Positions 1 to 12,257 of a stretch of 64,000 nt of DNA are shown here, in pieces (the first letter of the stretch is position 1; every line of letters begins with the position of its first letter). The DNA comes from Arthrobacter sp. PGP41. GTDB taxonomy: Bacteria > Actinomycetota > Actinomycetes > Actinomycetales > Micrococcaceae. The stretch is from positions 744,001-808,000 of the forward strand of contig NZ_CP026514.1 in the NCBI RefSeq assembly GCF_002953935.1, in the 5' to 3' direction. The position numbers and the translations under genes are program-made. The notes under the pieces are model-generated. The model saw nothing but the letters and a program-made list of their open reading frames with translations, ran no database searches and was not told where the DNA came from.

Positions 1-2980
<2,980 letters not shown>

Positions 2981-3211
2981 ACACACCACACCCGTGAAAC
3001 CGGTTCAAAAGCGGTTCCACACCAGGGTTGGTAAAAAGAAAAATCAAGACTGCTTGCGTCCACTATGTGGTTCCCAAACAACAAACCAAACGTTGTCGGG
3101 GAACACCAACTGAATAACAACACCACCCTGCCCCCGAACACGGGCAGGACAGCATGTTGTAACCACAACACTTCCCACCCCCGGGTCACACCCGGGCGGA
3201 CGGGTAACAAG

Positions 3212-3329
3212 GTTACGGCGGTCATAGCGTGGGGGAAACGCCCGGTCCCATTCCGAACCCGGAAGCTAAGACCCACAGCGCCGATGGTACTGCACCCGGG
3301 AGGGTGTGGGAGAGTAGGTCACCGCCGGA
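3212..3329 (+). rRNA. rrf: 5S ribosomal RNA
   Basis: The sequence has the actinobacterial 5S layout. It begins GTTACGGCGGTCATAGCG, has the central CCCATTCCGAACCCGGAAGC loop, and closes with GGTCACCGCCGGAC, which pairs back to the start. It is the last gene of the rRNA operon and is followed directly by a strong terminator. The ends are accurate to one or two bases. Confidence 0.97.
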
Positions 3330-3339
3330 CATACATTGA

Positions 3340-3377
3340 AGCAGGGCCCTGACAACAACGTCAGGGCCCTGCTGCTT
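3340..3377 (+). terminator. Rho-independent terminator of the rRNA operon
   Basis: A perfect 13-bp inverted repeat (AGCAGGGCCCTGA / TCAGGGCCCTGCT) around an 8-nt loop sits 10 nt after the 5S gene and is followed by GCTTT. It ends the rrn transcript. Confidence 0.9.
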
Positions 3378-3464
3378 TAACCACCGGCTACAACCACCAA
3401 CACCCCACCCACGCACCGCTGGGCGGCGGCGTGGGAGGCCGGCCAGACGGTAAAGTTGGGCACC

Positions 3465-3971
3465 ATGAACAGCCTCTTCAGCCACGCGCAGGAACCTTCC
3501 GGGAACGACGACGAAGCGGCCCCTGAGCCACTGGCCCCCGTGGTGAACACGGTGATAGTTCCGGGAAGCGTTGCCCACGCCTTCGCGGGCTTTACGGACC
3601 ACACCCACTTGTGGTGGCCCCTGGAATCGCACGGCGTGTACGGTGCGGGCTCCTACGTGGAATTCGAGGAGAACCTCATCCTGGAGACGGCGGACGACGG
3701 CCGGACCACCATCTGGGGAACCCTTGATGACTGGCAGCCGCCATTGTCATTCCACGCCACGTGGCATCCCGGCACCACAGCGCTGTGGTCCACCGAACTC
3801 CTCGTCGCCTTCCGTGCCGTCGCGGACGGCACCGAGGTCCGGGTGTTCCATGAGGGATGGGAAGGGGCCGAGGACCCGGCCGGCACCAGGGCGAAGTACG
3901 CAAGCGACTGGCCCGGGATCCTTGCCCGGTACGCTCGTTTCATGGGTGCTCCAGGCACACCGGCCTCCTAG
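3465..3971 (+). CDS. SRPBCC (AHSA1-like) domain protein
   Basis: The product is 168 aa with the pattern of a START/SRPBCC ligand-binding fold. A strand resembling VVNTVIVPGSVAHAFAGFTD is followed by a WW motif, a FEENLILE strand and the late motif AKYASDWPGILARY, typical of AHSA1-like proteins. Such proteins bind small hydrophobic ligands or act as activators, and no substrate can be read from the sequence. The ATG at 3465 is used. An upstream in-frame start adds three residues and is not preferred. It is a single gene between the rRNA terminator and the FAD oxidase gene. Confidence 0.75.
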   Translation: MNSLFSHAQEPSGNDDEAAPEPLAPVVNTVIVPGSVAHAFAGFTDHTHLWWPLESHGVYGAGSYVEFEENLILETADDGRTTIWGTLDDWQPPLSFHATWHPGTTALWSTELLVAFRAVADGTEVRVFHEGWEGAEDPAGTRAKYASDWPGILARYARFMGAPGTPAS

Positions 3972-4015
3972 GACCGGGCACCGCCCTGCACGCCTAGACT
4001 GGGGGAACACGTGCG

Positions 4016-5404
4016 ATGACGGATGGAGGCTTCGTGGGAAGCATAGTTGACGAGCTGGAAGCCATCCTTGCGCCCGGTCAGATAGAGGTGGGCGAGACCG
4101 CCCTCCGCACGTACGCCGTGGACCAGGCCCCCGTCATCGACTTCCAGCTGCCGTTGGCGGTTGTCTTTCCGGAGACGGTGGCAGATGTCCAGGCCGTCGT
4201 TCGCGCCTGCGCCGGCAGCAGCGTCGCCCTCGTGGCCCGCGGCGCAGGGACGGGTGTCTCCGGCGGTGCCCACGCCACGGAAAACTGCATCATTCTTTCC
4301 CTTGAGCGCATGGACCGCATCCTTGCCCTTGATCCTGATGACGAAACGGCAGTGGTGGAGCCCGGTGTGGTGAACGCCGTCCTTAACGAGGCTGCTGCCC
4401 AGCATGGGCTCATGTATGCGCCGGATCCAGCCAGCTTCCGCAGCTCCACCATCGGCGGGAACGTTGCCACGAATGCCGGCGGGCTGCGGTGTGCAAAGTA
4501 CGGAGTAACCAGGGACTCGGTTCTCGCGCTGGACGTGGTGCTGGCTGACGGGTCGCTTATCCATACCGGCCACCAGACGTTCAAGGGCGTGGCCGGCTAC
4601 GACCTCACCAGCCTGTTCGTGGGATCGGAAGGCACGCTCGGAATCGTCGTCGGCATCACGGTCCGCCTGAAGTACCTGCCCCAGGAGGTACACACGGTTG
4701 CGGCGTTCTATCCGGACTTCCGGCAGGCTGCCGCTGGCGTACTGGCGGTCGGCAAGGCACGCGTGCAGCCCGCCATCATGGAACTGCTTGACGGCGGCAC
4801 GCTGGCCCAGCTCGATGACATCCATGGCTCTGACCTCACCGCCCGGGGCCGGTCTCTGCTCCTGATCCAGACGGACGGGTTCGGGGCAGCGGCGGAGGCC
4901 CAGGTAGTGCGGGAGGTCCTCTTGGCCGGGGGTGCAGCCGTCACCACCGAGGCCAGCGCGGAGGCGGAGCGGTTGGTGGAGCTTCGCCGGCACAGCAGGG
5001 GAGTGGAGGTCGACGACGAATACCGCGTGGGCGAGGACGTCGCCGTTCCCCGTTCCCGGCTGGTGGATTACGTTGCTGCCCTGGAAGCGATGGCCGTGGA
5101 CCACGCAGTACACCTCAAGGTGGTGGCGCATGCCGGCGACGGAAACCTGCACCCCACCTTCTGGATCGACCGTGCGGGCAACAATCCGGACGCCGGTGCC
5201 ATGGACAGGCTGCAACGGGTCCTGGACGAGTCCATCACGGCCGCGCTTGCAATGGGCGGAACCATTACGGGCGAGCACGGAGTGGGCCAGTACAAGCTGC
5301 GCTGGCTGGGCCAGGAACAGGCCGAGCCGGTCCGGGAACTCCAGCGCCGGATCAAGGACCTGTTCGATCCTGCGGGCATCCTCAACCCCGGGAAGGCTAT
5401 CTAG
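4016..5404 (+). CDS. FAD-binding oxidase, GlcD/D-lactate dehydrogenase type
   Basis: This 462-aa flavoprotein has the FAD_binding_4 fold. The PP-loop is RGAGTGVSGG (about residues 75-85), followed by SSTIGGNVATNAGGLRCAKYG and VGSEGTLGIV. The C-terminal FAD-oxidase_C domain carries AHAGDGNLHP and GEHGVGQYK, the histidine motifs of glycolate oxidase GlcD and D-lactate dehydrogenases. It probably oxidises a 2-hydroxy acid to the 2-keto acid, but the exact substrate is not readable. No GlcE or GlcF subunit is adjacent, which favours a single-subunit enzyme. An alternative GTG start at 4034 has a closer GGAGG. The stop is 16 bp from the convergent DUF4032 gene. Confidence 0.88.
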   Translation: MTDGGFVGSIVDELEAILAPGQIEVGETALRTYAVDQAPVIDFQLPLAVVFPETVADVQAVVRACAGSSVALVARGAGTGVSGGAHATENCIILSLERMDRILALDPDDETAVVEPGVVNAVLNEAAAQHGLMYAPDPASFRSSTIGGNVATNAGGLRCAKYGVTRDSVLALDVVLADGSLIHTGHQTFKGVAGYDLTSLFVGSEGTLGIVVGITVRLKYLPQEVHTVAAFYPDFRQAAAGVLAVGKARVQPAIMELLDGGTLAQLDDIHGSDLTARGRSLLLIQTDGFGAAAEAQVVREVLLAGGAAVTTEASAEAERLVELRRHSRGVEVDDEYRVGEDVAVPRSRLVDYVAALEAMAVDHAVHLKVVAHAGDGNLHPTFWIDRAGNNPDAGAMDRLQRVLDESITAALAMGGTITGEHGVGQYKLRWLGQEQAEPVRELQRRIKDLFDPAGILNPGKAI

Positions 5405-5419
5405 GGTTTGGCGTGCGGG

Positions 5420-6838
5420 TCAGTCGTCCGAGTCCGGGTACTCGTCGATTGACTCGTCTTCGCCGTAGCGCGACTCCTCGGTTTCCACTTCGAGGATCTT
5501 CAACAGTTCCGTGTCCGGATTCAGCATGATGGCGGCCTCATCCCGGCGGTGCCGCAGGATTGAGTCGATGTAGGACTGCACAGCCTCCGCCAGCGGGATA
5601 TGCCGTTCCTGCTTTTCGGACATGTACCAGCGGTGTTCCAGGACTTCGTGCACCACTTCGGCGGGTTCGAGCTTGCCGGAAAGGTCCCGTGGAATGGACC
5701 TGACGATCGGCTCGAAGATCTGGCTGACCCAGAGGTGGGCGCTGTATTCCTCGTCCATGTCCGGGTTGTTGTCAGCGCGGAAGGAGTCCATGTCATTGAG
5801 GAGCCGGCGGGCCTGGTTCTCCTGGGCGTCGATGCCCGTAAGCCTCAGCAACCGCCGCTGGTGGTGCCCCGCGTCCACCACCTTGGGCTGCAGTTGGATG
5901 GTGGTGCCGTTCTGGGTGGTCTTGATGGCGTATTCCTCGACGTCGAAGCCGAGTTCGTTGAGCCTGCGGATCCGGGCGCTGACCCGCCAGCGCTCACCCA
6001 GTTCGAAGGACTCCTTTTCGGTAAGCTCCTGCCACAGGCGGCGGTAGCTGTCCATGATCAGCTCGCTGGTTGCCACCGGGTCCACTTTTTCCTCGATCAG
6101 CCCGCCGTCGAGAAGGTCCATCAGCTCGCCCGCAATGTTGACCCGGGCGATCTCGAGGTCATATTCGCGCTGGCCCGTGGACAGGTCCGGGTAGAGCTCG
6201 CCGGTCTCCGCGTCCACCAGGTAGGCGGCAAATGCCCCGGCGTCGCGCCTGAAGAGCGTATTGGAAAGGGACACGTCGCCCCAGTAGAAGCCGATGAGGT
6301 GGAGCCTCACCAGCAGCAGGGCCTGGGCGTCGATAAGGCGCGTCAGCGTGTCCTTGCGGAGCATTTGGGAGAACAGGGCGCGGTACGGCATGGAAAACTT
6401 CAGGTGCCGGGTGACCAGCACCGGGTTCAGCGGACGCCCGTCCAGGGTGGTGCGGCCGGTAATCACCGCCACCGGTTCAACGCAGGGGACATCCAGCCGG
6501 GCCAGCTTGCGGAGCATGTGGTACTCGTGCCGGGCCACGTGCTCCGACGTTTCCTTGATGGCGATGACGGAGCCGCCAAGATGGGCGAAGCGCACGATGT
6601 GGCGGGAGATGCCGCGCGGCAGCGCCGCCAGGTTCTCTGCGGGCCAGTCTTCCAGGGCAATGTGCCACGGCAGGTCCAGGAGCTCGGGGTCCGCGGCCGC
6701 CGCCGTGATGTTCAGCGAGCTGGAGACCGAGGCTGCCTTGCCGTCGTCAGCGCTAGCGGCCACAAACCGCGGCAGCTTCCCGATCTGCCCATAGTCGGTG
6801 GGTTCATCGTGCCACTGGGCGCTGTATTCCTCGGTCAT
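5420..6838 (-). CDS. DUF4032 domain protein, kinase-like fold
   Basis: This 472-aa protein belongs to a conserved actinobacterial DUF4032 family. The N-terminal half resembles the lipopolysaccharide-kinase (WaaP) fold. A strand with IAIKE provides a likely lysine, HEYHMLRKL follows, and the catalytic-loop-like GDVSLSNTL plus a later VDAE could be the HRD and DFG equivalents. The C-terminal half, from about residue 260, is the DUF4032 domain with a long charged region ending in an acidic tail. No signal peptide is visible, so it should be cytoplasmic. The substrate is unknown. It stands alone, convergent with the FAD oxidase gene. Confidence 0.8.
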   Translation of the reverse strand: MTEEYSAQWHDEPTDYGQIGKLPRFVAASADDGKAASVSSSLNITAAAADPELLDLPWHIALEDWPAENLAALPRGISRHIVRFAHLGGSVIAIKETSEHVARHEYHMLRKLARLDVPCVEPVAVITGRTTLDGRPLNPVLVTRHLKFSMPYRALFSQMLRKDTLTRLIDAQALLLVRLHLIGFYWGDVSLSNTLFRRDAGAFAAYLVDAETGELYPDLSTGQREYDLEIARVNIAGELMDLLDGGLIEEKVDPVATSELIMDSYRRLWQELTEKESFELGERWRVSARIRRLNELGFDVEEYAIKTTQNGTTIQLQPKVVDAGHHQRRLLRLTGIDAQENQARRLLNDMDSFRADNNPDMDEEYSAHLWVSQIFEPIVRSIPRDLSGKLEPAEVVHEVLEHRWYMSEKQERHIPLAEAVQSYIDSILRHRRDEAAIMLNPDTELLKILEVETEESRYGEDESIDEYPDSDD

Positions 6839-6899
6839 GGCTCAATTCTTCCGTACATCGGGGCGGCCCGCTAAATTCTCCCGGGCCTCAGTTAAAAGG

Positions 6900-6945
6900 C
6901 CGACGGCGGCCCGCACCATTGCGTAAAGGTGCGGGCCGCCGTCGG
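6900..6945 (-). terminator. Bidirectional terminator between ugpC and the DUF4032 gene
   Basis: A perfect 18-bp stem (CCGACGGCGGCCCGCACC and its complement) surrounds a 10-nt loop. T runs flank both sides, so it can end the ugpC transcript on the minus strand. It lies just downstream of the ugpC stop. Confidence 0.85.
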
Positions 6946-6963
6946 TTTGGCTTTTGCTGGGAA

Positions 6964-8046
<1,083 letters not shown>

Positions 8047-8273
8047 AGTTATCAATCCCTTCACCGGCAGGTACGTGCCGGACGATCCGTTGTGAATGGT
8101 TCATGTTTGTTCAGTTTTGTGCTGCTGACGCTCCCAGGCCGAGGCCGAGGAGCGCCGAGTGACGCCGCACGGTTCTTGTGCGCCACATCACATGCAAGAG
8201 TATGTCAGATGTTTCGACAATGGTTGCAAATGTTACGGAAGTCACACGTGAGCTTGCGCATGCCCTGGGGCAC
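8047..8273 (-). promoter_or_regulatory. Leader and promoter region of ugpC
   Basis: About 225 nt lie between the otsB stop and the ugpC start, with no gene. Read on the minus strand, a TTGCAA element and a CATACT element are spaced 19 nt apart near 8200-8230 and could form a promoter. The GC-rich stretch at 8120-8175 can fold. An msiK-type leader RNA is known upstream of msiK genes in actinobacteria, but I cannot confirm a match by eye. Confidence 0.3.
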
Positions 8274-9110
8274 CTACCCCTGCGCAGCTGCGGGATCCTC
8301 CTCTGCTACGGCGATGCTCCGCTCTTGGAGGAGCACCTCCAGCAGTTCGGCAATATGCACCGGAGCCTCTACGCGGTATTCGGCCTGGGTGAAGTCAAGG
8401 CCCACCTTGACGCCCACGTCCCCCGGTGCCAGGCGCGCCAGGGCGTCTTCGTCCGTGGTGTCGTCGCCGGCGAACAGGACACCGGTAGCGCCGGTGACCT
8501 GCCGCAGGAAGGTGACGCCCTCGCCCTTGGATGCGTTGACCACTGAGGTCTCAAGGACCCGCTTACCGTCCTTGAGGAACACCCCTTTCCGGTCCTGCAG
8601 CAGTGAGCGGGCAGCGGCCACGGCGTCCTCGGCGACGTCATCGGCGGCGAGGCGGGTGTGGAGGACCACCCCTGCCGGCTTGTCCTCGAGCGTGGTGCCC
8701 GGAGCTTCCCTGGCGATGTCTTCCAGGACGGTGCGCACCTCGGCGAGGAGGGCCTTTTGCCCTTCATCGAGCGTGAGCCCGGTGGATCCCGGACCCAGCC
8801 ATGCCTCGGCGCCGTGGCTGCCGATGAGGAGCGTGTCCACCGGAGGGGAGGCGACGGCGCGCAGGCTGGCGAGGGCGCGGCCGGAGATGAGTGCCGTCGT
8901 CGTCCGTGGAAGCACGGCGAGCCCGGCGAAGGCGGCCGCCGAGCGGGGCAGCGGCCGGGCGTCGTCGGCGCGGCCGACGATGGGCGCCATTGTGCCGTCG
9001 AAGTCCATGGCCACGAGCAGGTGCTCGGTCCCGGCGATCCGACGGATGGCTTCCCGGAGCTCAGGGGACAGCGAAAGCCGGTCCTTGGCGTGGCGGGCAT
9101 CATGAGTCAT
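8274..9110 (-). CDS. otsB: Trehalose-6-phosphate phosphatase
   Basis: The enzyme dephosphorylates trehalose-6-phosphate to trehalose. It is a 278-aa HAD-superfamily phosphatase. Motif I is DFDGT, with D36 and D38 as nucleophile and acid/base. A SGR segment follows, and the late motifs are the KGEG block and AGDDTTDEDAL, which binds Mg. The ATG at 9110 overlaps the last 11 bases of otsA, so the two are co-transcribed and probably translationally coupled. A longer frame extends upstream only because it shadows otsA. Trehalose serves as stress protectant and cell-wall precursor in this group. Confidence 0.93.
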   Translation of the reverse strand: MTHDARHAKDRLSLSPELREAIRRIAGTEHLLVAMDFDGTMAPIVGRADDARPLPRSAAAFAGLAVLPRTTTALISGRALASLRAVASPPVDTLLIGSHGAEAWLGPGSTGLTLDEGQKALLAEVRTVLEDIAREAPGTTLEDKPAGVVLHTRLAADDVAEDAVAAARSLLQDRKGVFLKDGKRVLETSVVNASKGEGVTFLRQVTGATGVLFAGDDTTDEDALARLAPGDVGVKVGLDFTQAEYRVEAPVHIAELLEVLLQERSIAVAEEDPAAAQG

Positions 9111-10602
9111 CGCGGACCACCTTTTCGTTGAGCGCGCGCAGGAAGTCGGCGGACCAGTGGTCCACGTCATGCTCGAGGATCTGCTTGCGCATGGCCCGCA
9201 TCCGCCGCGACGCGTCCCGCGGCTCCAAGTCCACGGCACGCATGATGGCGCCTTTGAGGCCGTCAATGTCATGTGGATTAATCAGCAGTGCCTGCTTGAG
9301 CTGGTCGGCTGCGCCGGCGAACTCGCTGAGGACCAGGGCGCCGTCGTTGTTGGTGCGCGCCGTCACGTATTCCTTGGCCACAAGGTTCATGCCGTCGCGG
9401 AGGGCCGTCACCAGCATGACGTCGGCGGCGAGGTACAGCGCCACCATCTCCTCCACCGGATAGCTGTGGTGCAGGTAGCGTACGGCCGTGTTCTCGATGG
9501 TGTCGTACGTGCCGTTGATATGGCCCACGGTGCCCTCCACCTCCTCGCGCAGGAGGCGGTACTGCTCAACGCGTTCGCGGCTGGGACTGGCCACCTGGAT
9601 CAGGGTGGCGTCGCCAACGGAAAGCTTGCCGTCAGCCAGGAGCTCCTCAAAGGCCTTCAGCCGGTGCCGGATGCCTTTGGTGTAGTCCAGGCGGTCGACG
9701 CCCAGCAGGATGGTCTTGGGGTTCCCGAGGTCCTGCCGGATCTGGCGGGCCCGTTCAATGATGTCCGGGTTGGAGGCCAGCTCGGTGATCTGCCGGACGT
9801 CGATGGAGATGGGAAACGCCTGTGCCCGGGCAATGTGCGTCACGTCGCCGTCCTGGCCCTTTACATGGACCTGCTGCTGCTTAACGCTGGCGCCGAGGAA
9901 GCGGCGTGCGGAGCGCATGAAGTTTCCGGCATCGCTGGGCCGCTGGAAGCCCACCAGGTCGGCGCCGAGGAGCCCGTCAATGATGGCCTGGCGCCACGGC
10001 AGCTGGGCAAAGATCTCCGGCGGCGGGAACGGGATGTGGTTGAAGAACCCGATCCGGAGGTCCGGCCGCGCTTCACGCAGCAGGCGCGGCACCAGCTGGA
10101 GCTGGTAGTCCTGCACCCACACGGTGGCGCCGTGATCCGCATGGCGCACCACGGCGTCGGCGAATCTTCTGTTGACCTTGCGGTAGGCGTCCCACCACGT
10201 GCGGTGGAACTCCGGCGGGGCGATGACATCGTGGTACAGCGGCCAGAGGGTGGCGTTCGAAAACCCCTCGTAATACAGCTCCACCTCGTCGGTGCTGAGC
10301 TGGACCGGGACCAGGTCCATGCCGCCGTGGCTAAAGGGTTTGACCGTCTCGTCGGGGGCGCCGTGCCACCCTACCCAGGCGCCGTCGGTCTTGGTCATCA
10401 TGGGGGCCAGTGCTGTCACCAGCCCGCCCGGGGACCGGCGCCAGCCGGAGCCGTCGTCCCCGCTTTCACCGGGTGCGCAACGGTCCACTGGCAGCCTGTT
10501 CGACACCACCATGAAGTCGTATTTCGTCGCTCCGCCGTGGCCGGATCCGGCAGCGCCGGACGTAGATGTTGCGGAAGGTTTTTCCTGGACGGGTGTTTGC
10601 AT
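9100..10602 (-). CDS. otsA: Trehalose-6-phosphate synthase
   Basis: This 500-aa GT20 glycosyltransferase joins UDP-glucose (or another NDP-glucose) and glucose-6-phosphate. Visible motifs are the N-terminal VVSNRLPVDR, then GWHG, VWVQDYQLQLVPRLLR, FFNHIPFPPPEIF, and GVDRLDYTKGI, and a C-terminal LRDGMNLVAKEYV ending in a VLSEFAGAA segment. All are characteristic of OtsA. The ATG at 10602 has AGGGGG 5 nt upstream. The first 30 residues are low-complexity Ser/Gly/Ala. It overlaps otsB by 11 nt, making an otsA-otsB operon. Confidence 0.95.
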   Translation of the reverse strand: MQTPVQEKPSATSTSGAAGSGHGGATKYDFMVVSNRLPVDRCAPGESGDDGSGWRRSPGGLVTALAPMMTKTDGAWVGWHGAPDETVKPFSHGGMDLVPVQLSTDEVELYYEGFSNATLWPLYHDVIAPPEFHRTWWDAYRKVNRRFADAVVRHADHGATVWVQDYQLQLVPRLLREARPDLRIGFFNHIPFPPPEIFAQLPWRQAIIDGLLGADLVGFQRPSDAGNFMRSARRFLGASVKQQQVHVKGQDGDVTHIARAQAFPISIDVRQITELASNPDIIERARQIRQDLGNPKTILLGVDRLDYTKGIRHRLKAFEELLADGKLSVGDATLIQVASPSRERVEQYRLLREEVEGTVGHINGTYDTIENTAVRYLHHSYPVEEMVALYLAADVMLVTALRDGMNLVAKEYVTARTNNDGALVLSEFAGAADQLKQALLINPHDIDGLKGAIMRAVDLEPRDASRRMRAMRKQILEHDVDHWSADFLRALNEKVVRDDS

Positions 10603-10781
10603 TGCGGCCCCCTGGGGTTGCTTGTGCCTCTCAGCCCACCCTAACGGGACGGAATCTTCCGTGCTATTCGTCCGTTGGTCAACCCGGCGATTAGTTGAAA
10701 GCGCAAGCTCCCAGCTTTCTCCCCTAAAATGTAGGAGTTGCCACGAAGTGGTCCCCCCACGTCAACCGACCCAAGGAACAC

Positions 10782-11657
10782 ATGAGCCCCGCAAACGAAG
10801 TACGTAAGTCCAAGGCTGAGCGAACCGCGGAGGCGCGGGAAAAGGCCCGCCAGATCCGTGAAGCGCAGCTGAAGAAGGACAAGCGCAACAAGCTGCTCAT
10901 AGGCTGGGGCATCGTGGCCGCCGTCGTCGCCATCCTGGCTGTCGTTGCGCTGGTGGTGACCACCAGCATCAGGCAGAACACGCCCATCGCCGACCAAGGG
11001 CCCGTACCGGCCCATGCCAACGTCAACGGCGGCGTGACCCTGCTGGCCAACTCCGAAGTGAAGAAGGCGGACCCGGCCACGGTGGACATGGCTAATCTTC
11101 CGGCCAAGCCTGAAACGCAGCCCAACCCCGTGGTGGCGCCGGGGGCAGAGGCCGAAGCGGGACAGCCCGTCAAGGTTATTGCGTACATCGACTTCATCTG
11201 CCCGGCCTGCCTGCGGTTCGAACAAACCTACAACGAGGCCCTGACCAGCCTCCGCAATGAAGGCAAGATCAGCATGGAGTACCGGCCGCTGGGCTTCCTG
11301 GACCGCCAGTCCAGCACCAACTACTCCTCACGTTCGGCTAACGCCGCCGCGTGCGTTGCAGACAAGGCCCCCGAGAAGTACGCGGACTATGTCAACATCC
11401 TCTTCGACAACCAGCCCGCCGAAGGCGGAGCAGGCCTGTCAGATGACAAGCTGAAGTCCCTGGCCAGCGACGTAGGCGCCGACATTAACAGCTGCGTGGA
11501 CGACAAGACTTTCCGTCCTTACGTCAAATACTCCACCGAACTTGCCGCAAACACCGGCATCACGGGTACGCCCACCATCTTCATCGACGGCAAGAAGTGG
11601 GACGGCGCTTCGGACCTGAACGCCGAGATCCAGGCGGCAATCGACGCCAAGGCCTAA
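10782..11657 (+). CDS. Membrane-anchored DsbA-like thioredoxin protein
   Basis: The 291-aa product starts with a highly charged cytoplasmic segment (residues 1-37), followed by one transmembrane helix (about 39-60, IGWGIVAAVVAILAVVALVV) and an extracytoplasmic Thioredoxin_4/DsbA domain. The redox motif is CPAC at C140-C143, and a cis-proline appears in ITGTPTIF near the C-terminus. It probably forms or isomerises disulfides in exported proteins, as do the many DsbA-like proteins of actinobacteria. The ATG has AAGGAA 6 nt upstream. It is monocistronic, ahead of a GC-rich hairpin. Confidence 0.88.
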   Translation: MSPANEVRKSKAERTAEAREKARQIREAQLKKDKRNKLLIGWGIVAAVVAILAVVALVVTTSIRQNTPIADQGPVPAHANVNGGVTLLANSEVKKADPATVDMANLPAKPETQPNPVVAPGAEAEAGQPVKVIAYIDFICPACLRFEQTYNEALTSLRNEGKISMEYRPLGFLDRQSSTNYSSRSANAAACVADKAPEKYADYVNILFDNQPAEGGAGLSDDKLKSLASDVGADINSCVDDKTFRPYVKYSTELAANTGITGTPTIFIDGKKWDGASDLNAEIQAAIDAKA

Positions 11658-11675
11658 AAGCCCCACGGCAACGTC

Positions 11676-11712
11676 GGCGGCCCGTTCCGGATTCTTCCCG
11701 GAACGGGCCGCC
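11676..11712 (+). terminator. Hairpin after the DsbA-like gene
   Basis: A 15-bp perfect stem (GGCGGCCCGTTCCGG and its complement) surrounds a 7-nt loop, 20 nt after the stop. The T run is weak (ATACTTTAAGG), so it is probably a terminator but not a textbook one. Confidence 0.65.
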
Positions 11713-11815
11713 ATACTTTAAGGCCGGTTCGTGCCTAGGCGCCGGCGTTTTTACCACCGGCGCCACTTGGGCTAACCTTATCTAGCGCCGTTCAGGCGCG
11801 AGCCCGCAGGGGCGC

Positions 11816-11889
11816 GCCTCCTTAGCTCAGTTGGCCAGAGCACCGCTCTTGTAAAGCGGGGGTCGTCGGTTCGAATCCGACAGGGGGCT
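11816..11889 (+). tRNA. tRNA-Thr (anticodon TGT)
   Basis: The full cloverleaf can be drawn. The acceptor GCCTCCT pairs with AGGGGGC (one G-T pair), the D-arm is GCTC/GAGC, and the anticodon stem CCGCT/AGCGG closes loop CTTGTAA with TGT at 11850-11852. The T-arm is GTCGG/CCGAC with loop TTCGAAT. CCA is not encoded. The gene is the integration target of the island. Everything from the anticodon loop to the 3' end is duplicated at 41151-41193. Confidence 0.95.
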
Positions 11890-11890
11890 C
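11848..11890 (+). repeat. attL core: 43-bp repeat inside tRNA-Thr
   Basis: The 43 bases from the anticodon loop to one base past the tRNA end are identical to 41151-41193 in the same orientation. The flanking bases differ on both sides (preceding T versus C, following T versus C), so this is the exact core left by site-specific integration. The integrase gene begins 367 bp to its right. Confidence 0.93.
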
Positions 11891-11894
11891 TAAG

Positions 11895-11938
11895 AACCCC
11901 TCTATTCCGGCGATTTTGCCCGTTATAGAGGGGTTTTT
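11895..11938 (+). terminator. Terminator just inside the island, after tRNA-Thr
   Basis: An 11-bp perfect stem (AACCCCTCTAT / ATAGAGGGGTT) with a 19-nt loop is followed by TTTTTC. It begins 5 bp beyond the att core, so it belongs to the island yet terminates the host tRNA transcript. Confidence 0.85.
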
Positions 11939-12029
11939 CATGCCTGAAGACGACGCACAACACGCTTACAACACGCTTTCAATAAAATTGGTCATCGCCC
12001 GTCGGGCCTTGGGGCGCATAGAAGACCCC

Positions 12030-12257
12030 ATGACAACGAGAATGAAGGCCTTGGGACCGGTCACGGACCAAGGCAACGCAGAGCAGCTCATGACCACCGG
12101 GGAGGTGGCCGTCTGGCTACAGGTGGCTCCCAAAACCCTCCGCAACTGGCGATCCGCTGGCATCGGGCCGGTGGCCCTGAAGCTTCACGGCGCTGTTCGC
12201 TACCAGCGTGCCGCAGTTGAGGCATGGGTTGCCGATACCTCGAAAGCAGCAGGCTGA
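12030..12257 (+). CDS. Excisionase-like helix-turn-helix protein
   Basis: This 75-aa protein has a MerR/excisionase-type HTH_17 domain, about residues 21-68. MTTGEVAVWLQVAPKTLRNW is followed by an R(S/A)G turn, then VALKLHGAVRYQRAAVEAWV. Proteins like this are directionality factors or small regulators beside tyrosine integrases. Its TGA overlaps the integrase ATG (TGATG), so the two are translationally coupled. The start is uncertain: in-frame ATGs occur at 11940, 12030, 12042 and 12090, and all but the first keep the domain compact. The 11940 start would lie almost on the terminator hairpin. Confidence 0.75.
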   Translation: MTTRMKALGPVTDQGNAEQLMTTGEVAVWLQVAPKTLRNWRSAGIGPVALKLHGAVRYQRAAVEAWVADTSKAAG

